Both the position numbers and the translations under genes were made by a program. A stretch of DNA of 64,000 bases from NCBI GenBank assembly GCA_963514095.1, contig OY741282.1:20433102-20497101 (forward strand), read 5' to 3'. Within the stretch, counting starts at the first letter, position 1; each line of letters opens with the position of its first letter. Of this stretch, positions 44,500 to 57,470 are shown in pieces. The notes below the pieces were generated by a model that saw nothing but the letters and a program-made list of their open reading frames with translations, made no database searches and was not told the DNA's origin. This DNA comes from Eutrigla gurnardus (taxonomy: Eukaryota > Chordata > Actinopteri > Perciformes > Triglidae).

Positions 44500-45164
44500 C
44501 AGAGCTGTAGACATGGTTCAATGAGAAGGGATGAGCTGTTGGCTGGAGGATGAGGTCCCACCTGTCCAGACTCATCCAGGTGAGACGCACATTAAATATA
44601 CATATACTCCTAGTGAACGCATTCACAATGAATGTGGGTAGTTACTGTCCTTTCACCGGTGTTGACAAGAAGACATTTTTTACTTTGTCTTTGAACTAAC
44701 AGATCCATGTCACCCAATCAACATGAAGAGAGGTGGACTACGAGTACCATGGGGACGAGAGCCGAGGACCTTATTGAGGACTACCATGCAACTATTATCT
44801 TCATTGGTCATACATCAACGCTGATGATTAGCTACTCAGTTTATTATGTCACGTTGGTGGTGGACTTTGTTTGGGCCGAAGTATGCGACATAGAAACGAG
44901 TTTGAATAATTTATAGTTGAATTAGAATTCCTCAACTTCTGTTATTGCATTAATAACTGAATTTGAATCACATACGTTGAATTTATGGTTGCAGTTATTT
45001 TTTTAAATCTTTTTTTTTTCTTTACAGTTTATTAGGCGACATGTAATTCTGTAGTTTTTATTTAGTGTATTTCACAGTAAAAATACTTTGTTAGTAATTA
45101 TGAAAGCTTCTGCTTTGTAATCAGCTTAAAGCTGTAGTCTACGATTTGAAAGATTTTTCAATTG

Positions 45165-45225
45165 AGCCAAAATTCATCCAATAGTAGCCATGCGGTCCGC
45201 ATGGCTACTATTGGCAATTTTGGCT
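45165..45225. other. Hairpin (inverted repeat of about 29 bp), unit B
   Basis: Arms agccaaaatt...tagccatgcgg and ccgcatggct...aattttggct are separated by about 1 bp. In unit A the right arm and following bases are deleted (about 75 bp). Confidence 0.8.
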
Positions 45226-46361
45226 GAGGCTGCGGCGTCAGCGAGGGAGGAGGGGGGGATTGTGGCGAGTGATCGCTGAGCAGTTTGGGATTGGGGACGT
45301 ACTGCAGTCGGGGTGAGAGAGAAATGCATTTACACCGATAATGTTTCATCATTCGTGGCCAGGGCATGAAACTGGCACCCGCCCACACGCCAAATGCGGG
45401 TAGCTTTTGTGATTGGCGGGTGAAACTGTCAATCTCGCTGCCACATTGGCGGGTAGCCAATAAGACAACACAACACTGAGCAAGTGTCAGCGGCTAGTTC
45501 AAGCAGCAACTCTCTGGAACTCTCTGTTGACGTCAACTGTCAATCATCTCTATTCTACATTCTGATTGGTACTCGCTTCACTCGCATCGCAGAGAGTTAC
45601 ATTATTTTATCTCCGTCCCCGCCCACATCGCATCGCCTGTCCTGACCACTTCCGCTAGAACACATTCACATTCATTGACAGCTGTCGCTCAGAGATGGGC
45701 GAGTGGCGACGTATGTGAACGAGGCTTCAGTCAAAACCAAAACACCAAGGAAGGCTGAGGAATAGTCACCCACTTATATTATTATTAATAATAGTCATGA
45801 TAAACTAATAATATAAAGGCTCAGCACTGTGTTTTAGTCATTTTTGTTGTTTTCTTGGATGCTTAAACTCCTCAACCCCATTAAGTATGTCAACATTTGT
45901 ATCAGCACCAGCAGTTTGTAAGAAATTGGTCAGTAATTGATATGTCATATTTTGGTTCTCAGAATTCACCAAATTGATGCATTAAAATGAAATTATTCAA
46001 AATGTTCTCCCTGGAGATGTAAAATCCCACTCATTCGGTGTGTTATGGAAGCGTTGTGATTGGAGACGAAACAGCCAATCAGAATTGAGCTTCTCCAAGT
46101 CTCTGATTGGTTGCTATTGTGGCACATTTGTAACGCTGTGCCAAGTTGTGCGAGCGTACAGACAAAGTTGAGCGCGCACAGAAGGGACAGATTGAGAGCG
46201 CCAGCTCGTTTATTTCCTGTCTTACATTATTAGACCAATTGATTAATCCATGTGTGTCTGACCTCACAACAATGGTCAGGCACACCTGGATTAATCAGTT
46301 TGAGTCTTTCAGGCACTGAGGTTTAGTGCTTGCTTATGCCACAAAGTTTTACATGTTTACT

Positions 46362-46431
46362 AGTGCTGGGCCGTTAACACCATTAACAGCGTTAACTTAA
46401 CGGCGCCGTTAATACGGCCCGCCCAGCACTA
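46362..46431. mobile_element. Small palindromic MITE-like repeat, unit B
   Basis: Same as 18281-18350. Confidence 0.5.
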
Positions 46432-47704
46432 ACTTCAACAAACACCCACCTCCGAGAGAAGCACGAGTTTCCTCTTGTTTTGCTTTTTCCCCCTCTTGCT
46501 CGCGCCTGACTAGTAGGTTCTTTTCGAAGGCATCACGTCTTCACCTGCAGCTGCTTGACAAGTGCCTGCAGCGTATGTGCATCTGACCAGTGATTGGTCA
46601 GATCGATTGCTGTCAATCATTGCAGTGACGGCGCGTGCGGTGTCTCTTCTTCTCTCTCTTCTCCTGCCTCGCGCTGACAGCTGATCTAGTAGCGCGCCCC
46701 ACGGCTGTGCATATGCGCGTCCTTTGTGCAAAACGGGGCCCCTATTGGATCGCGGGGCCCTACGCACTGTGCGTGTTCTGCGTGTAGGCAGGGGCGGCCC
46801 TGAGTGAGAGCAGGGCTGCCAACTTTTCAACAAACCTTGGAGTGAGATTTGGTGGGCCAACCAAGATTTTACCGCATACACGGCCATATTTTGTTTGGCC
46901 CATCCAGCATCATTACCATACAGCAAAAACATTTTTTAATACCGTTTATCAGTGGTTCTCAATGTATTAGCCTAACTCAGAGTACAAATAGAACCTATTG
47001 ACCCAACAGTAAGATACAAGACACAACATGGCTCATTTTGTGCATGTTTACTTTGGGATTCTGTATAAAAAATAAAGTAATCAAATACCAAAATCAAGTC
47101 CTTGAGAGCTGTGTGCTCTGTTGTACTTCTGTACTTGTTCTGGTCTCTGCTCTATTGCTTCTTTTAATACTACCACTACTGCTAATGCTACTACTACTAT
47201 ACTACTTCCAACACCAAATGCAGTTGGAACCCAAGGGCTGCACCAGATTTCTGCCTAAAAGCCTATTAAGGCAGTTTTTTCTCGCCACTGTCGCTGTAAC
47301 GCTTGCCCCTGGGTGATGTTGGGACTTTGAAATATTGACTCTGAACATCATGAGCGTATTCTAGTCCTGCTCAATGTGTTAAGTGTCCTAAGATGACTTC
47401 TGTTGTGATATGACACTATAAATAAGATTGAATTAAATTCTGACCATAGACAGTAGGTTCCAACCAAAGAGTAGGCTGAACAGGGCGAGATCCGAGCTCC
47501 ACCCCCTATGAACTATGAAATCTGTTTTCATTTTTTCCAGAGTCTGTGTTTATTTTTTCCCAAGTTTCGTGTTTTCTGTTTTATTTTTTCTTAATTCTGT
47601 GTCTTAAAATGAGCATTCTTTCCATCAAATGGTGTGTAATCATGTGATTGATGACTAAAAATGCAATAAATCAATAAGAAAATATGAGAAATGTTTTGAA
47701 GAAA

Positions 47705-48560
47705 AATTCTAGTAGTCCTTATCCCTTGTGATTCACAGACAAATGTGCATAAAATATGTAAGTGTATGTTCAATCATTTATGGAGGAGTCACAACATACC
47801 ACCCACTTTTTCAAATCCCCACAAGGACTTTCACCATGTCTTAAAGGAGTCATCACCTGGTTTTATACGTATCCAGCCCCCCTTGGATCGCTTTGGATCA
47901 ATTCGTAAAACTTATTAGAAAAAAAAAAAAAAAATGTAATCAAACATTGAGCTTGTTCTGACCCTTTTTCGTACCGCGATTTTATCACGCGAGATTACGC
48001 GCGAGGTTTTGACTGGTCCGGATGTGCATTGTATAATATGTAATGAGGCGCGCGTTGATTCGCCGCAGGAAGGACAGAGCCGGGGGGGCTTGCCTGCATG
48101 CAGACTCCAAAACATAATGGCGGCGCTTCGGCGATTTCAGGTAGCGGACGGGGCGGGGTTGGGTGGTGAAAGAGGGGTGGGCTTATGCAAGTAGCCGCCA
48201 CGGTGACGTCACCGAAGGCGCAGAATCAAAATCTCGTGCTTTAGGAATGCACAACCTTGTGTGCTATTCCTGTTCGGAAAAAGAGCAGAAGCGAAAAAAC
48301 GGCGCCACTTTCAAACTCCAGCCTTTCAGGCAAGTTTCAACTGAGGTCAAACACAGATATGCATGTTTTAACAAGAGAAATTGCGATTTCCAGGTGATGA
48401 CTCCTTTAAGTCTGCGCATGTGTAGATCCACTCGCCGCTATTTAAGTTTCACTTTCAGTTGTGAATCAGTTCATTTCTGACGACGTGTTTTTTCTTCTCT
48501 TTCGGCTGAGGCGCGGTGACAAACACTTATCATGTAGAGAAGACGCTGATGCTCCGAGAA
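47705..48560. promoter_or_regulatory. ISRE cassette, copy B2, split by a TTAA MITE
   Basis: Orthologous to 19625-19880, with AGTTTCACTTTCAG at 48445-48458. A 561-bp MITE is inserted about 40 bp upstream of the ISRE. Confidence 0.5.
47845..48405. mobile_element. TTAA-targeting MITE, unit B only
   Basis: 561 bp with 16-bp perfect inverted ends AGGAGTCATCACCTGG, flanked by TTAA at 47841-47844 and 48406-48409. Unit A has the empty site gtcttaagtctg (19755-19766). No coding capacity seen. Confidence 0.9.
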
Positions 48561-49163
48561 AACAGATAACACAATAGATTTGTTTTGTTGCTGGATGGAA
48601 ACTTCAGTGTGAGAAACCAGGGTTGTGGCGTGAGAGAGTGTGACATCAATCAAATACGTGTGTCTCACGGCCAATGCGTGAGAGTTGGCAGCCCTGTGAG
48701 AGTAATATATTTTTGCCTGCGCAAATGACATTATGTTTTGCTCGCCTATCATTTATCTTTAAAATATCATTTCTGTGCTCGCAAAATATATTTTTCTGCG
48801 CTCAAAATCTCACATTGCTCCTTCATAAATGTGGCACAAATAACGCCATACGGTTCCACTCCGGCGTGCGCACGTGTTTGTAGTCAACACGGCCCCCAAA
48901 AATGCTGATCGGAGCATCCCTACTTTGTACATGTTGTGGAAGTCCCGGACACACGGGAAACTAAACGGCCTGCCTGAGTTCATAGCGGAGGGAATGTTCC
49001 CATTCATTGTCTATGTAAGAAGCCGTGTAATGCCGTCGTGGAGCAGCGAGTTTCCAGAGACGGCGCCGCCCGCAAGCTCTCGATAATCTTTCAAACTGAC
49101 CGTTGGTGATCTAAAATAAAGACAGATTCAGCAACTGCACGGTCATGCATACATTTTATTTCC

Positions 49164-49252
49164 TCCGTTTTCCCGTGATAACGAGATCATATCATCCGTT
49201 TTCCCGTGAAAACGAGATCATATCATCCGTTTTCCCGTGAAAACGAGATAAT
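49164..49252. repeat. 31-bp minisatellite, about 3 copies, unit B
   Basis: Shorter allele of 20511-20630. Confidence 0.88.
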
Positions 49253-50026
49253 GAATGAAGCATGATAGGCGAGATATCAAGTTGGGTAAAGTTGGAAAGA
49301 TATTCACAGATTTGAACTTCCTGGATGAATAAATCAGAAGTGAAACGTTTTTCAAACACAAATGATGCCTCTGTCCCGCCGTAATATCATAGACTATGAG
49401 CTACAAGGACCAAAACCCAGATTTTTTACATAAATAAGCGTCCTCCGAGCTGAACGGAGAACATTGATCTCTATGTGCAGCCGACAGCCGGGCGAGTGCT
49501 CAGGGACCGTCTGCAAATTACAAGACAATCAATAACTCCACTGTTATACAGTACAGAGACTCCAAAATCACTACACACACCAAGGGTCTCCTCGTTGTCA
49601 AACAACAGCTGTTTTGAAAATATGTGCCTTTTTATAATTGTGGTGATTTTTTTAATGGTATTAATCATGACTATCTCCTATATTGATCAATAACTCCACT
49701 GTTATTTAGTACAGAGACTCCAAAATCACTACACACACCAAGGGGTGCTTTTTTCAAACTTTCAAATCATAGACTACAGCTTTAAAGTATCCACAGTAAA
49801 AGTACACAGTGTTGTACTATAATACATGATATGCTTAGATTATTCTTACTGATGCATTCAGGTGGAAGCTGTATTTTACAGCTTCAGTACATTTACTGCA
49901 GTAAAGACTGAACATTGTCTCATTCTTGTATGTTTGAAATATCAGAAACTGTCACTTACCAAACTGTTCACATGTAGGAGAGACGACAGGACGATGTGTC
50001 GCAGATCTCAGACACCAGGAAGTAAC

Positions 50027-50167
50027 CAGAGTTTCAAGTATGATTTAAACCAGTTCAGGACTGTGCCAGGCAGCCCCACCCATGTTTCCAGAATGCCTGG
50101 TATGCCGAGGTCTACTGTATCAAACGCAGCACTACGGTCCAGTACAACTAGAACGAAGATTTGCTGC
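50027..50167 (-). mobile_element. Non-LTR reverse transcriptase fragment, unit B
   Basis: Orthologous copy of 21405-21545. Confidence 0.7.
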
Positions 50168-50488
50168 AATCTGTACGAAAACCAATATCATTTTAAACCG
50201 TGCGTTGCGGCCATCCGACTTTCTTTTTGAAGTCGACAACCGGAAAACGGATAACGAGTCGTTTTCCGTTTTTCGCTTCAAAATAAAAGAACGAAAAACG
50301 GAAACGACTCGTATCCCGTTATTTGTTTTAAAATCGGAAAAGGAGAAACGGAAAACGACTCGTTAACTGATATTAGATATTGTGTTCATGAATGGGATTC
50401 GGGGATGAAATAGGGTCCGTGTACCTTCCGTTCATTCTATTTTCAATTTTGAAACGAAAAATGAGTCATTTTTCTTTTTTCAATATAC

Positions 50489-50582
50489 ACTCAACAAAAA
50501 TATAAACGCAACACTTTTGTTTTTGCTCCCATTTTTCATGAGATGGACTTAAAGATCTAAAATTTATTCCAGATACACAATA
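50489..50582. mobile_element. Tc1/mariner-like terminal fragment, unit B
   Basis: Same sequence and position relative to the KLHL10-like fragment as in unit A. Confidence 0.5.
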
Positions 50583-50586
50583 TTAC

Positions 50587-52851
50587 CGTCGATGCCCGTC
50601 GTACCCTCCCATGGCATAGATGCACCCGTTGAGTGTAGTGACGCTCACATAGCAGCGGCGGAAAAACATGGGCGACACCTCATGCCAGGTTTTTGAGCTG
50701 AGGTCGAACCTGCACACGCTGTTGAAACACTCCAACCTGCCGAAGCCCCCAACGCAGTAGACGCTCCCGTTGAGGAAGGCGGTGCCATGGTAGGCACGAG
50801 GACGCTCCAGATGCTGGGTCAAGCTGATCCAGTCGTTGGTGTGGACGTTGTAGGCCTCGATGCCGTCAGTCGGATCGCCGCCACTCCAGCCTCCGATGGC
50901 CAGCAGGACGGCGTTTGGAAGGCGAGGACGGGCGAGATGGTGGTAGACATCAGGCTGGTTTTGCATGACTTCTATGGCTTCCCTGACCATGCGCTGGCAG
51001 GCTGTGTTGTTATTCACCAGCTTATTAGACATCACACTGATCCTCATGTACTCTGTACCCATGGAGGCCAGCCGCACCTACAGAGAAAACAGGACAGAAT
51101 GTTGGAATAGAAGTTCATGGACGGCAGTACTTTAGGCCGGTCCTTTTATCCTACTGAACCAAATCTATTCATAATGTCATCATTATAAGCTATATTCTGT
51201 TTTGGATCCACAGACTTGACAGCAGGATTAGTTTAGTGTCGGTTTTGGTCTCTTCATGGTATTTGTTGACAGTGAGAGCAATATGGAGCATGAAAGCAAC
51301 ATTTCAGGGCAGGACAAATGATTTGACTCTAGAGGTGGCCCTACAGACTACTGTTCAGTCAGGATGAAACCACGGAGAAGAAATCATGTGACAGGAAGTC
51401 ATCCTACCTTAGATAAGAGCACAGCCATGTGGTCTCTCCTTTCCTGCAGTGAGTGGGCGATCCAGCGGAGGACGGCCTCATACACAGTCCTCTCGTCTCT
51501 CACTCTGAGGTCGTCTCTGTTCAGGATGGCGCTGAGTTGCTGCACAGAGAGCTGCGGGAACTCTTCAGAGGAAACAAGCTCCTCAAAGTGGTCGACGATG
51601 AAGCTGTAGGCCTGGCGGTGCAGTTCGGGGCAGAAGCAGACGGTGGTGAACTGGAAGATGCCGATGCAGTTCTCTGGGCAGAGCTGGCTCTCCAGGAAGT
51701 CGCAGCACTTTTTCACAACTCCCATCACATTAAACTGATCGGCTGCTAGAAGCAGCTCCTGAACGTTGTCCTCCGTCACTGAAACGGAGCCGGTGTATGC
51801 AAAGTCGATGAGGAGCTGCATCATGTCAGGAGTCAGGCCGGGGATGTTGAAGACCTTCTTGTCTGAAGAAGACCATCGTTGGAAGAGAGCTCTGTGGGTC
51901 AGGATGAAAACACAAAGAAGAAGAAAGAGAAACTGACGTCAGCTGTTCCTTCTTTGCTTCACACTAATAACTAGGATAAGAATATAGTGGGGCGCTTTTC
52001 AAAACAGCAGCAGAGTGAAATATGACTCATATCAAGGCTCCTCCCAGTTTACTTTAGCTTTAAACCACATCACTGACAAACCCAATACGCCGAATGACAC
52101 ACATGAAACCTATTGAATAAATGACATCTGGAATGGAAATAGTGAATTATATGCATTTTGTAACAGATGTGTTACTTTTCTGAATGAACTCCATTCTAAA
52201 ATCTGCTTTAAAGTACAGTAGTATGGAACTGAGAGACCAGCAGCTCAAATTCTACTTCACATTTTTAAAAAACAACAAAACAATAACACGTTTGGCAAAC
52301 ATCATAAATCCAACTTGAGCTGAGTCTACAACCGATGTACAAACTTCACATGTTGGAAGTCAATATGAGATGAATGGAAACAAGAAACCTCATTTGAGAT
52401 GATATCCAGTCAAGTCATTATATTTATAAAAACTACAGACAGACAGGGAAACTACACCACTGGTTGAATTCTGAATGATCCTTTCAAATATGTTACAAAT
52501 ATTCTCGTAGCCGTCTATCAGGTGTTTAATGTCCTCTTGTTTTGTTTTAAATCACAGATGCTCTATGAGCTTGTTACGTGTTGTGGCTGTTCTCTCAGAC
52601 TTCACATCACTAATCAATCAATTTGCTGTTACTTTCTGCTCATTTGAAGGATATAAATTCACAAGTTTCCCCCCTAATATCAGATAATGTACTCACTGGA
52701 AGTAGAGGCTGCATCGACAGAGGAAGATCTTGTGGATTTTAAATTCCACGTCTTCAACAGTGATGACTGCGTCGCAAAACGTTCCCTCCAGACGTAAATC
52801 ATTGAACCCTGAGGCAGGAAACAGGAAAGAAGAGTGGCGTTGATTGGCCAT
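50587..52851 (-). pseudogene. klhl10: KLHL10-like gene fragment, unit B
   Basis: Collinear copy: exons 52697-52851 (MANQRHSSFLFPASGFNDLR), 51408-51891 and 50587-51077, with the same lengths (155, 484, 491 bp) and the same truncation. It remains open throughout, with some replacements (for example ALEERRDHIAV to SLQERRDHMAV, HHGTAFL to YHGTAFL, GFDRLE to GFGRLE). The third exon's acceptor is TAG, not CAG. Intact frames in both copies mean either recent duplication or retained coding. Missing kelch repeats argue against a normal propeller. Confidence 0.75.
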
Positions 52852-53359
52852 CTTGATTTGCTGATGATAGACTTGTTGTCTCTGGTTGTTGGTTTGTGTG
52901 GAGATCAAGAGAGAGACTGGACACCTTCACAGATTTCACTTCTAGAATAGATGCTCATCACATCACTGTGTTTTGTGATTGATGCAGAATGTGATTGTTC
53001 AAATGTAGTTTGTATGTGTTTAACTGCAGCTTCCATCAGTCAGACAGGAGGTGAAGGTTCACTAAGGTGGCAGCAAAATCAAGATGGCCGATGACCCCAT
53101 CTCCATCCCTCTTTGACGGAACTTAAAATACATGTGCGTGTTCAATTATTTATGATAAATCTGAGTATTATAATGAAATGGATCCTCAATACATTACAAA
53201 CAGAAATCCACAGTGCACAAATCTAAACCATTTTAGTGGAGATCTTATAATTACTATGCTTATAGTAGATTGATAAAAATAACACAATATATCTTTTGGA
53301 AAAGCATGTAGCAAAACATTTTCACCCAATTCTAATCCAATAGTAATAATAACAACAAT

Positions 53360-53495
53360 AATAATAATACATTTTATTGATCAGATTATTGAGAGCTTTG
53401 TAAATGATGAGGAGGATCTTGAAGTGGATATGCTGCTTTATTGGGAGCCAGTGAAGGTGTTGCAGGATGGGTGTAACGCATTTCTTTGAGTAACT
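53360..53495 (-). mobile_element. LINE ORF2 C-terminal fragment, unit B
   Basis: Orthologous copy of 24735-24870. Confidence 0.65.
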
Positions 53496-53955
53496 TACAC
53501 TTTGACTTCTAAAGAAGTCTCTTATGTCCACTTTTCTTTTTTTAGACATCCTGGCTGCATCTAATTACCAAACACAAATACGCACGCGCGCACATACGCA
53601 CACGGACACCGATTCAAACGTAAATGTAAATGAAACCTCTGATATTAACATCCTTCTAGCTGACGTCAACCAGGCAGAACAAACTCCCAACTTCCAGTAG
53701 CGGACTCCTGTAGGACTCCTGACCGCAGACTAGCAGACCGGTGTGCAAGCAAGAAGGCGTGACGGCGGGGACGGCCAATCACACAGGCTTCAGCTTGAGC
53801 GGCCGTTTTCCGCCTGGTCCTAGTGCTTGACATGTCTCTGTGTACTATAGCTAACATTAGTTTTTTTCTGCCTTCAATGAAGTAACGCGACACATTTTTT
53901 GGCAGTAACGATAACGGCGTTATAATAATGAGGTGAGTTATCAATGAGATTACTC

Positions 53956-54030
53956 CATCCATCCATCCATTGTCTACCGCTTATCCTGTATTTAGGGTCA
54001 CGGGGGGGGGGCTGGAGCCGATCCCAGCTG
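53956..54030 (-). mobile_element. Short LINE 3' tail with 14-bp target duplication, unit B
   Basis: Orthologous copy, duplications at 53942-53955 and 54031-54044. Confidence 0.8.
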
Positions 54031-54941
54031 CAATGAGATTACTCGTTACTGAAAAAAGTAACGGCGTTACTAACGCCGCTACTTATAATGCCGTTATTCC
54101 CATCACTGTCTATATCTAGGTTTGTCTCTGGGAAACATGGGAGGAACTGTGCTGTGTGCCTGAAGAGGATGAGGATGGCAGGTTTTCTTCTCATTAACTA
54201 ATGCATGTGTGGATTTACGTATATTATTTGACTAAAGATGTGTTTCTAAAACACTCCTCCTACAGTTGATGCTGATCAGAGTCAGTCCAACTACTTTAAA
54301 ACATGCCTGATAAAAGTGATACGTTTACATTCCAGTGTGTTCAATTCCAGGGAGTGGAGCGTGTTCATGCATGTTAGCATGTCTGGCTGCAGGCTGACAG
54401 CTTACTGATGACTGGGTTTTGTTGTGTTGGTTTCCTGTTTTATTTTGTAGTCCTTCTGTCTTGTGTTGTCATGTGCTTTGCTTCCTGTCTTGGTTTCCCT
54501 CCTTTTCTGTCTCCCAGCTGTGTCTCATTGTCTCGTCAGCCTTGCCTCTCGTTCTCCCCAATCACCATAGCCTGCCCTTGTGTTTCCACACCTGTCTGTC
54601 GTTGAACCTAATCCACCCTTATGTATTTAGTCTGTGTTTCCTTTCAATCTTGGCTTGGTCGTCTGTTTTATCCCGGATGTGTGTCCACCACCTGATCTGT
54701 CCTGCCTGTGTCCTGGTCTTTGTCTGGATTATTGTTTGAGTTTTGTCCGCTTTGGATTGGATCTTTGTTTTTTTGATAGTGTTTTTGCCCCTGTGGCCTC
54801 CCTGAGTTTTTGGACTTACCATTTAAATAAGCATTTTAACTGCATTTGGGCCCATACCTCCTTCAATCATAGTACATCCATGACAAAAACACGACCACAT
54901 TAACAAAAACACAACCACGTTAACACATTGTGGGAGTCTTT

Positions 54942-55612
54942 GGCCAAATCCGAATGTCCCCCTAAGGTCTAAGTCCTGAACCCTCAGGGACTTACCTGAC
55001 GTCACCTGGTAAACGGTTGAGTGTGAGAGGCTGTGAGGACTTGAAATGGTAGAAATACAAATGGGACAGCACTCGGATTGTCACTTTACTTTGATGACAC
55101 AAAATATATTATCTAAAAGTGTTGGGTTTTATTTCACGTTTTACAGCCTGATCTGAACGTCTTCCAGACTCTTATCATCCCAGACCAGTCGTAACTCAAA
55201 TAATGTGTTTACTTTAATAAGCTAAATTAAAATAACTGCTTGATGATTAAACCAGGTGTGTAGGCTATGATGACATGCCTATGATTTCAAGTGTTTTATG
55301 TTCCATTTTAAATCTTTAATGTTAAAGTTTCTGCTTAAATGTAATATTCCACACATGTGGTGTCCTATTTGTTTACCTTTTTTTTAAGTCCTCCGGGCTT
55401 TCCCTGGTAACCCTGTGTTTCACGTTGCAACGCTATGAACTGTGGGTAATTCCCTCAGGCAAAGTCAGCATCGATGCTGATTTACGTAAGTGGGCATAAA
55501 GGACTCAAAATGTCCACGAGCGAGTCCTCGTGCACGATGTGACCGTCAGGGACTCAATGGGAACGCACATCAAAGTCTGTGAGCCTGTGAGGGGTGACGT
55601 TGGGATTTGGCC
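54942..55612. mobile_element. Inverted-end DNA element (GGCCAAATCC), unit B
   Basis: Orthologous to 26318-27013, with a small deletion near its right end. Confidence 0.65.
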
Positions 55613-55703
55613 TTTTTCTCTGAGGAAGGTTCCTAACTGAAGACGTGACCCGGAAGTAAACAAGTGGCCGCCATGATAAGAGCCGTTCAGATTCTCTAAA
55701 TGC

Positions 55704-55831
55704 AAAGGAAAGGAGCTCCAATGATCCTTTCACGTCTCCTTTAGGATACAACAGACCTTCCTTCACCAAAGGAAAGGAGCTCCAATGATCCTTTCACATC
55801 TCCTTTAGGATACAACAGACCTTCCTATACA
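55704..55831. repeat. 64-bp minisatellite, 2 copies, unit B
   Basis: Shorter allele of 27105-27425. Confidence 0.92.
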
Positions 55832-56946
55832 AAAGGAGTTAAAGTGCTACACACCTCCGCCGTTCATGAAAACAAACCATATGCATATTTAACAATCACT
55901 TTCATGCAGACATATAGTAATTGGAATTGTGTTGATAAATGTGTCTATTATAAGTGAAGGAGTTGCATTCATGAAGGACCACAAGTTGCATTTATGGACA
56001 GTTTGCAGTCTTGGTTTTGGGACACTCTGGTCTGAGTCTCATCAACGGCCCTAACTTTACCCTCAGGATCTACTTTTAACTCACATTCTTTGTATTATTA
56101 TTTTATTTGAACATGTTCTCATGTAACTTCCTTATTACACAGAGCTTTTGTCTTTTTCTTATTTCAGTCGTTTGATTTGAATCCACACATTCTCTCATCT
56201 TGATCTTAATCAATTTCCTTTTGGAGAATATTATGCGTTACTCACTGCGTCTAGGCCGAGGTGAAGCTGACGATAAAATAGTGGCAAAACGCCTCCGACC
56301 TTTATTTGCGTCCGCAGTGTCGGAGTTGCCCAGAGCCGAGATGCAGCCAGCGGACGCTTCTCTTCTTCCAAGCCTGTTGGTGACGCCGGATTCAATTCCA
56401 CGGAGGTTCACTGCAGCAAAGTCAACATTTATACACGTTCACATGCATCATGCAGCCGTCTTCATCAGCTGGTCTGTGTATCTCTCAACATCACCCAAGA
56501 GCAAGCGTTATAAAGCGTTGATGAATGGAAAATCACAGCTGCAGCATCATCATAGTTTATAATTCCTTAGTGGATTTAGCAGGAGCATTTTCTCCAACAA
56601 TGAAGAAACAGTTTAATATGTGTTTTTATTTGTAATATGTTAAATACATTATGTTTTCTATTCTAATCTGTGTGTGCTCTGTGTTTCATGTTGATGGTTT
56701 CCACTGGACAGCAACTAGTTGCTCCAGTCACTAATGCATGTTCCTCAACACGACAAGGTTCAGTCTAAAGACAAAGCCATCCCGATATACTCCATTCATT
56801 TAAGTACATTTACACAAGCATTAATACATTTACAACAAGTACAAGGAGGAATGAACCTGACTGATTACAAACTGCAATGTTTTCATTCACATCTTTGCAT
56901 TGACTCTGAATGTAATCGCACCGCTTTGTGTTTGTTGTGAACAGTT

Positions 56947-57470
56947 TCAGAGACACAGAGACACTGATCCAGACCAGACTCTAAACCCAGGATAAAGAGG
57001 TTCAGTGAATGTGGTGTTGATGGTGTGGAGGTGGATCAGTTTGTTAGAGGAGACTCTGTAGAAGGTCAAGGTGCCAGCAGGACAGTCCAAGTACACTGCT
57101 ACCACACCAGAGGAGGAGGAGGAGGAGGAGGAGGAGATGAGTGTATGTTTTCTTTTGTGCCAGACAGAGTAACCACCATCATAACAACCCAGACTCCAGG
57201 ACTGATCATTACATCCAAACCCAGAGTCGTTTCCTCTCCTCTTGATTCCTCTGTAACTCACTGATATATAAACATGTCCTCTCCACTTGACCTCCCAGTA
57301 ACAGCGACCAGTCAGACCGTCTCTACACAGCAGCTGAGGCTCTGAGACAAATCTGTCTGGATGATATGGATATGACTGGTGGTCTGACACACGTGTCACC
57401 TTCCTGTTGGTGTCGTCCAGTTTGAGTTCTCTGCTGACTGTGTTTGTGTCCAGTTCCAGTTCACAGACAT
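56947..57470 (-). CDS. nlrc3l: Right NLR gene, B30.2 exon and stop
   Basis: A 524-bp terminal exon, PRY-SPRY, 9 bp shorter than 28538-29070 because of a shorter Ser-coding microsatellite. It differs at about 20 residues, nearly all replacements, for example SEPQLLCRDG for SWPQLLCRDG and GNDSGFGCNDQSWSLGC for GDDSWFGWNDQSWCLSC. Confidence 0.91.

Larger units (their letters stand above)
46811..48696. mobile_element. Nested element with CAGGGCTGCCAACT inverted ends, unit B
   Basis: Orthologous to 18729-20043, enlarged by the TTAA MITE at 47845-48405. Confidence 0.6.
45130..49781. mobile_element. Large TTAA-flanked transposon (4.65 kb), unit B
   Basis: Orthologous copy with TTAA at 45126-45129 and 49782-49785. 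It retains a perfect-looking hairpin near its left end (45165-45225) that unit A has lost, and carries the extra TTAA MITE. Confidence 0.72.
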
